NCBI RefSeq assembly: GCF_018294505.1
Contig: NC_057801.1
Span: 199,396,538 to 199,460,537, forward strand
DNA length: 64,000 nt
From: Triticum aestivum
Taxonomy: Eukaryota > Streptophyta > Magnoliopsida > Poales > Poaceae
Reading direction: 5' to 3'
Positions 58,248-64,000 of this stretch are shown piece after piece (positions within the stretch are counted from its first letter, which is position 1; each line of letters opens with the position of its first letter). Position numbers and translations under genes: made by a program. A model generated the notes under the pieces. It saw only the letters and a list, made by a program, of their open reading frames with translations. It did no database searches and had not been told where the DNA came from.

Positions 58248-58857
58248 TGGAAATATGGGCAATTTACCATATGATTTTATTAAAGAAAATACTAGATAAA
58301 GCATGACTAAAATAGCAGAGATAAAGCAAGTCATGCGATCTGACAGAGAGAAGGTAAATAACATCTGCAAATATGAATTAGAACCGAACATATCTAGAGC
58401 AGACACTAGAATAAGGAACTGTGGCAGGACCTCTAACAGGAAAAGCAAGAACACGTACGGGACAGCAGCAGCAACAATAGCACTAGATTTGGGGTCGGTG
58501 TCCTCGCCAGCCATGTCGTCGAGGAGGTTGTCGACGTCAGGCAAGAAGTCGTCGGAGTCCGGGGCGCCCGTGACAGACTCAAAGAGGTAGAGTTTTGAAG
58601 GCCCTGCGGTAGGTTCAACTGAAGGAGGCGAGAGGAGGAGGGTGGCGGAGGAGGAGCGCGTGTGGATGTCCCTTTTGTTCTCATGCTCATACATGTGGGG
58701 GAAAGAACCTTCCTTATAAGAAGGTCTAACTCCCACTAAACTAGCAATGTGAGACTAAACTTTAGTAGTATCCCTTGCCTAGTACGAATGGGCTAAATGG
58801 GCATTTAGGATTTATTAGAAATTTCTAAAATAGTTATTGTGCTGTCCCAAAATAGAC
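58248..58857 (-). other. C4 upstream sequence, probably Copia LTR or leader
   Basis: Minus strand: TTTAGTCTCACATTGC, a TTATAAGGAAGG TATA-like site, a CT-rich GC-rich leader, an AT-rich stretch and an end at TTTCCAACA, which looks like an LTR terminus. No primer site follows, so this is a rearranged piece. The 168-residue frame in it is not taken as a gene. Confidence 0.4.
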
Positions 58858-58860
58858 TAA

Positions 58861-59252
58861 GGGTACGTTTTGTTGCATTGCTGGGATAGGCTATCGCTGA
58901 GCTAGCCCAGCTAGCTCAACTCGGCTTTGCCAGCCTTGCCTGGGCTGCGTGTTTGGTTATTTGCTTTTGCTGGAGTATAAAACTTAATACATACATTCCA
59001 GAACAAATCAAACCGTGCCATATATACACTCCGTAATACATGTACTCTTGCTATAATTATCGGTAGCGATTCTTTTCATGCGATGTGTTTTTGCCGTCGA
59101 GAGCGAGCCAAATTGGTTCTCCCTGGCGAGCGAGCATTTCATGGCCAAGCGAGGCTACCTGGCCCTCCAAAGCGAGTTTATTTTAGGAAACCGAACACGT
59201 ATCCTAGCCCAGTGAGGCTATAACCGTCTTTGCCGTGAAACCAAGCGTACCC
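58861..59252. mobile_element. PIF/Harbinger (Tourist)-like MITE, 392 bp
   Basis: Terminal inverted repeats GGGTACGTTTTGTTGCA and (reverse complement of the right end) GGGTACGCTTGGTTTCA, flanked by TAA on both sides (58858-58860 and 59253-59255). Size, TAA duplication and G-rich ends fit Tourist-type MITEs. No transposase. Confidence 0.7.
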
Positions 59253-59322
59253 TAAATTCCAGCAAGCTGACTGCCAATCGCGGTGCGTGAAACGAAGAAG
59301 TAATGCGAGCCAAGAAGGGGAG

Positions 59323-59596
59323 NNNNNNNNNNNNNNNNNNNNNNNNNNNNNNNNNNNNNNNNNNNNNNNNNNNNNNNNNNNNNNNNNNNNNNNNNNNNNN
59401 NNNNNNNNNNNNNNNNNNNNNNNNNNNNNNNNNNNNNNNNNNNNNNNNNNNNNNNNNNNNNNNNNNNNNNNNNNNNNNNNNNNNNNNNNNNNNNNNNNNN
59501 NNNNNNNNNNNNNNNNNNNNNNNNNNNNNNNNNNNNNNNNNNNNNNNNNNNNNNNNNNNNNNNNNNNNNNNNNNNNNNNNNNNNNNNNNNNNNNNN
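59323..59596. other. Assembly gap (274 N)
   Basis: Run of N. Length may be nominal or estimated; frames crossing it are meaningless. Confidence 1.
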
Positions 59597-60358
59597 ACTG
59601 GGCGAGAGGGGTGGTTTCGACCCCGACCCACCTATCGAGGCCAAAAACTGTAACGGCTACACGCACGCCCCCGCGACGCGCACTTTGCTTGAACCACCCA
59701 CCAGGTGCGAGCCGTTGGATTCGGAATGAATGGCATCCGAGTCGTTCGGACGAAATCCTTGCTCGGCTTGCCGTGCTGACAGCGGCGACATCTGTGGATG
59801 TCGTCTCCTTCTTGAAGGTGTTGCCGTGGCCTTTCGACATGTCCTCCTTCGAGCATCGGGGAAACCCTTGGTCCGGTTTTCCAGACCAGACGGCGGCGGC
59901 GGCCCGATGTCGTCCCTTCATGAAGATGTCGTCTTGGTTGCTCGTGGTGTCTTCGGTGTTGAAATTGATGATGTTGGACACCCTACTTGGTTTTGGGCTG
60001 CTTTTCAAGATGTGGACATCCGAGGCGCAATGTACAACATCGCCGACGCTTCTTCCATGGCTTCTTCCTCATGCCGGTCCGATCCTGCAATCCACTTGCC
60101 AACTCTTCTTGGCGCTTCAAGGTGGGGGTACGTTGATTTGCTCCGTCCTGATGGCATGGTCGTGTGACACTGGTGCCCGGCTTTGTTGGTGACGCGGCTT
60201 AGCTGCTTTAGGTCTTGTTTCTTTCCCTTTCATGGCTGGAGTTTTAGGCTAGTAGAGTGTGTGCCGTGTTGTATCCCTCTTCCTCCCCTCTTGTTACTTT
60301 GTTCTCTTCTACCTATCAATGAAAAGATACGCAAGCTTTGTGTATTCGTGAAAAAAAA
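59597..60358 (+). mobile_element. LINE-like 3' end with poly(A)
   Basis: Ends with CAATGAAAAGATACGCAAG, then GTATTCGTG and AAAAAAAA, a tail style I associate with plant LINEs. The preceding 500 bases have open frames on the + strand (e.g. 59730-60167) with no recognised domain. The 5' end and any target duplication are lost in or before the gap. It could instead be a processed copy of a host gene. Confidence 0.4.
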
Positions 60359-61111
60359 GAAACTAACGTTAAGTCGTATATATGATCCCTGGGCATGAGT
60401 CCCACCGCAGGCTCGGGCTGTCACCGGAGCGGAGCCCGCGCGCCCTCGCCTATCGTTTCCTAGCGAGGTCCGTCCCCTGCGGATAAAGAAAAACGAAGCG
60501 CAACCCCTCACAGCCACGCCTTGGTCCGTCTCTCCCCCTCCCACGCCCCTGCTCCTCCTCCGGCCATACTGGCTGGCCGGAGGCACGCCGCGCGGCTGAC
60601 CTTGGGTGCACGCTTGGACACTCCGCTCGGCGAATGAGGTGACGTACCTAACCAGGCTGGCTCCTTTCCTTGTGTTTCTGCTGCGAGCGGACAGCGCTAG
60701 CTAGAATCGCACCACCTCTTGTGTTTTGCTCAATTACGCGGTGGAGGTCACCGGACGGCGAGCTCCGAACGCCCGCGCGCATCTCGCCCTCCACCTCCAG
60801 TATGCCGGCCGAAGAATGGATACCAACAACAAATTCAGGGATGCGTGCTCACCTGCCGATAGATAGTAAAACTGTTTAAGCAGATTATTTTGCCAAGTGA
60901 GATAGATATGTGTGTTTTCCCTACGTTCCAACCCGCATTACTTCAATATTATTACGTGTACAAGTATAGTAAGCAACACTGAATGTAGAGTAGGCTTGTG
61001 TTCTGCATTTTGTGCGCTTCACTTGGTTTCAGAAGTAAGTATCATTCAGAATTATGGCATCTGAATCCCTGACACTACTGGCCAGGTTGAGGAGCATATA
61101 GCGGCACCACA
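60359..61111. other. Intergenic region upstream of the PPR gene
   Basis: GC-rich to about 60860, then AT-rich. No gene or clear repeat is seen. It should contain the PPR promoter; a distinct TATA box is not evident. Confidence 0.4.
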
Positions 61112-63298
61112 ATGCTAGAAAACGGCATACAACTGACGCCGGCATCCACTTCCAACAGCACGGGCAAGACAAGAAACAATGGGAAAGAGCTCAACGGATC
61201 CGCCTCCACGGTAAGCACCGGATTGCACGTACAAAATAAATAAGAATGACAAGCTGTGACCAGACCTCAGTTCTTGCCTGCACAATTCGAGACATGGGGG
61301 GAAAGAAAGAGATCCTTGCGTGAATTTTATGTGATCGAGTGCTGTTTTCCGTTATTTTTGTGATCATATTGCGCCTGTTGATCTCAAACAAGTCAAGGGT
61401 TTCGTTCTTTGGGTGCTCCAGGAGGAGGAGAAGCGCCAGGGCAATGGCGGCGACGTGCAGCCGCCGCCGCCGAGCACCTGCACGACGTGCGCCAAGGGGC
61501 ACACGTGCCAGGCTGTGGTCAGCCGGACGCGGGAGATGCGGAGCCTCATCGACGCCAAGAAGCCTCACCAGGCGCAGGCCCTCTTCGACGACCTCGCCGA
61601 CGAGGGCCACCGCCCGTCCCTCGTGACCTACACCACCCTGCTCACCGCGGTGACGAACCAGCGCGCGTTCGAGGCGATCCCTTCGCTGCTCGCCGGCATC
61701 GACGCAGCCGGGCTGCGGCCGGACGCCATCTTCTTCAACGCCCTCATCAACTCCTTCGTGGAGGCCGGGCGGATGGGCGAGGCCACCAGCACCTTCTGGA
61801 AGATGAGCCGCCACCACCCGGGCTGCCGCCCCACCATCAGCACCTTCAACACGCTCATCAAGGGCTTCGGCATCGCCGGCCGCCCCGACGAGGCGCAGCG
61901 CGTCTTCGACATGATGGCCGGCGGCGACGGCCACGGCGACGGCGCCGGGGTCGCGTCCACGGTGAGGCCCAACCTGACTACCTACAACATCCTGGTGAAG
62001 GCGTGGTGCGACCACCGGAGGCTGGAGGAGGCGTGGGGCGTGGTGGGCAGGATGCGCGCGCGCGGCGTGGAGCCCGACGTCGTCACCTATAACACCGTCG
62101 CCAGCGCCTACGCCAAGAACGACGAGACGTGGCGGGCGGAGGAGCTGGTGGTGGAGATGGTGCGCGCCAGGCTGCGCACCAGCGAGCGCACCTGGGGCAT
62201 CATCGTCGGCGGATACTGCAGGGAGGGCAGGCTGGAGGAGGCGCTCCGCTGCGTCCGCCAGATGAAGGACGCCGGCGTCCTCCCCAACGTCATCGTCTTC
62301 AACACCCTCCTCAAGGGCTTCCTCGACGCCAACGACACGGCCGCCGCCGACGACGTACGTACGTGAGCTCAGAGCGAGCTCAGAGCTCACAAAACTCGAT
62401 TGATTCTTGATCTTATGATGTGCAGGTTCTCGGGCTGATGGAGCAGTTCGGCATCAAGCCGGACATCGTGACGTACAGCCACCAGCTGAACGCCTTCAGC
62501 TCGCTGGGTCACATGGCGAAATGCAGCAAGGTGTTCGACAAGATGGTGGAGGCCGGGATCGAGCCGGACCCGCAGGTGTACAGCATCCTCGCCAAGGGCC
62601 ACGTGCGCGCGCAGCAGCCCGGCAAGGCGGAGGAGCTCCTGGAGCGGATGTGCCGCCTCGGCGTCCGCCCCAACGTCGTCACCTTCACCACCGTCATCAG
62701 CGGCTGGTGCAGCGTCGCAGACATGGACAACGCCACCAGGGTGTACAGGAAGATGCGGGACGCCGGCGTGCGCCCCAACCTCAGGACGTTCGAGACGCTC
62801 ATCTGGGGGTACAGCGAGCAGAAGCAGCCGTGGAAGGCCGAGGAGGTCCTCCGGATGATGCAGGAGGCGGGCCTCAGGCCGAAGCAGAGCACCTACAGCC
62901 TCGTCGCCGATGCGTGGAAGGCCGTCGGCCTGGTCAAGAATGCCAACCGCAACCTCGGTTCTCCCGATGACCGTCGTCGCCCCACCCCCAACGCGAGCGA
63001 TCACGACGAGCCGGACCGCCGTCCCGACGACGACGATGACAAGCTGCGAAGATCCGGAAGAGCCAGTGAGCAGGCAACGGGTGATCCATCATCACATGCC
63101 AGTTTCGTGCAGGTGACAAGCGCGCTAGGGACAGGCAGGGCTGGAGACTTTGCATCATCGGCGCCATCGTCGTCATCGCCGTGGCGATCGTGTCAGCTCC
63201 GACTGCGAGCTTCGGGGTTTTGCAGGAACCAAAGGCAGAAGCAGGGTGGGATGTACAGTCACAGCATCAGCTCAATCAAGATGGTCTTCCTCAGCTAA
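61112..63298 (+). CDS. Pentatricopeptide repeat protein (P class), three exons, 634 aa
   Basis: Exons 61112-61210, 61422-62354, 62426-63298; introns 211 and 71 bp, both GT-AG and phase 0. Start ATG 61112 (MLENGIQLTPAS) is chosen because the frame runs open into donor GTAAGC at 61211 and joins acceptor CTCCAG at 61421 in phase. Exon 2 begins EEEKRQGNGG and has a Cys-rich CTTCAKGHTC. About eleven full 35-residue PPR units follow (TYTTLL, FFNALI, TFNTLI, TYNILV, TYNTVA, VFNTLL, TFTTVI, TFETLI). The second intron splits one unit, and splicing restores exactly 35 residues. The C-terminal tail is hydrophilic and Asp-rich. It resembles Arabidopsis At5g25630/At5g21222-type PPR proteins (memory). P-class PPRs bind organelle RNA; the N terminus is not a clear transit peptide. 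Confidence 0.88.
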
Positions 63299-63639
63299 GA
63301 GGCGGCCATTGTTTGCTGTTCAGAACATGTACACTACCTGTAAAACCCAATTCTTCCCCAATCTCCTGACCGTAGATGCTGGTCATTTTTGTATGATTCT
63401 GCACACACATTGGTCTTCGATTCAGAAGTCTCACCGTTCCACAGAGCAAACTCCCCTCAAACAGCATGTGTGATCTATGATACCAACTGAATGCTATGCT
63501 CTCAATCAAACACTGATGCTGAAGAATTATTAATCAGATGGTTCCTATGTCATGAACATCACAACAATATCTACACGATCACAACCATTATAGTACTTAC
63601 TTTTTAAACTAATAACATCTCAAGCAATTGATCACCAAA
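63299..63639. other. PPR 3' UTR and spacer to the convergent gene
   Basis: No ORF supported. It lies between the stops of two convergent genes, so it should hold both 3' UTRs. Confidence 0.5.
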
Positions 63640-63915
63640 TCAAGAGTAGCTGCAAGCAGTCTGGGCGATCATGATGGGCTTGTCGGTAAGAGAGCTCACA
63701 AGAACCGGGCATCGCACACGCTTGGCGTGTGTCACCCTGACAAGCCTGCCGATGACATACCCTCTCGTCCTCACCGCCAAGTCCACGGTGAGCGGCACGC
63801 CGTCGGTGTTGGTGAGGACAAAGGTAGCCCCGGCTCCGTAGAGCGGCGTCTTCTCGCCGTGCAGGGTCACCGATGCGACGTGCCGGCTCTTCTTCGGCTG
63901 GTAGAACTTCTCCAA
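63640..63915 (-). CDS. LEA-2/NHL-like protein, last exon only
   Basis: About 92 residues ending ACSYS. Segments KFYQPKKSRHVASVTLHGEK, PLYGAGATFVL and VRTRGYVIGRLVR...RVRCPVLV resemble the C-terminal half of plant LEA-2 domain proteins (NDR1/HIN1-like, At1g64065-like). The exon start is placed at 63915 because CTGCTGCTCTACAG just upstream on the minus strand is a good splice acceptor; an in-frame ATG at 63942 also exists. The N-terminal part, expected to contain a membrane span, is outside the window. Function is probably at the plasma membrane or in stress response (family knowledge). Confidence 0.55.
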   Translation of the reverse strand: MEKFYQPKKSRHVASVTLHGEKTPLYGAGATFVLTNTDGVPLTVDLAVRTRGYVIGRLVRVTHAKRVRCPVLVSSLTDKPIMIAQTACSYS

Positions 63916-64000
63916 CTGTAGAGCAGCAGCAGGAGGAGGCATTTAGCTAGCAGAATTCTGATGGAAATGGGTATTGCCTGATGCTTTCTGGGGTGCTAAT

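Noticed and set aside
58230..58736. 168-codon minus-strand ORF as a host gene
   Set aside because: Lies in Copia-derived sequence, low complexity Pro/Ser start and a hydrophobic AT-rich end resembling LTR or leader.
59178..60192. Long frames crossing the N run
   Set aside because: Open only because N is translated as unknown; no domain on either side.
61191..62390. Long minus-strand frame (399 codons) opposite the PPR gene
   Set aside because: Product of high third-position GC in the PPR exons; low complexity (Ala/Val/Gly/His) and the PPR frame has clear repeats.
62387..63004. Minus-strand 205-codon frame opposite PPR exon 3
   Set aside because: Same GC shadow effect.

Overview
The window is a plant nuclear segment of Triticeae type (wheat, Aegilops or barley relative). 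About 58 kb is nested LTR retrotransposons of kinds familiar from Triticeae: Athila-lineage Gypsy elements with TGATGACCC or TGATAACCC LTR ends and a tRNA-Asp primer site (Sabrina/WHAM/BAGY-2 style), and Copia elements with a TGAAGGAAATATGCCC LTR start (BARE1/Angela-like). A short gene-bearing margin lies at the right. Family names are from memory and are not database-checked.

Layout. 1-10705: a large-LTR Gypsy element, here called L, with LTRs of about 4.2 kb and a 3.4 kb internal region without gag-pol. It carries two paralogous ORFs (one intact, one decayed) and an antisense mini-ORF, each behind its own TATA box. 10706-12631 and 56364-56880: two pieces of an old Athila element, S1 (+). 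Between them lies a five-level nest: S1 is split by W1 (12632-56363, - strand, target duplication ATCCC); W1 by S2 (15611-41268, - strand); S2 by W2 (24784-40605, - strand, GTAAT); W2 by Copia C1 (34390-40585, + strand, GATAC). A second Copia, C2 (47173-55719, + strand, ATAGC), splits the 5' LTR of W1. 56881-58857: broken Copia pieces on the - strand. 58861-59252: a TAA-flanked MITE. 59323-59596: an assembly gap. 59597-60358: a LINE-like poly(A) tail. 61112-63298: a three-exon pentatricopeptide repeat (PPR) gene (+). 63640-63915: the last exon of an LEA-2/NHL-like gene (-).

How the parts fit. S2 has nearly complete gag, protease, RT, RNase H and integrase. W1 and W2 keep gag-protease and an intact accessory (ATHILA ORF-1-like) frame but both lack RT and integrase, so they look like a non-autonomous family moved by an S2-like partner with the same primer-site type. 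C2 has near-identical LTRs but a heavily broken interior, again suggesting movement in trans. C1 lost most of RT/RNase H and the first two thirds of its 3' LTR in one deletion.

Most interesting signals: the three promoter-ORF cassettes inside L; a stem / AGGA loop / stem just upstream of the polypurine tract in four unrelated or distant Gypsy elements, with covarying stems; internal second hairpin-plus-polypurine sites in the Athila elements; and a GC-rich palindrome found both in Athila LTR promoters and upstream of the accessory ORF.
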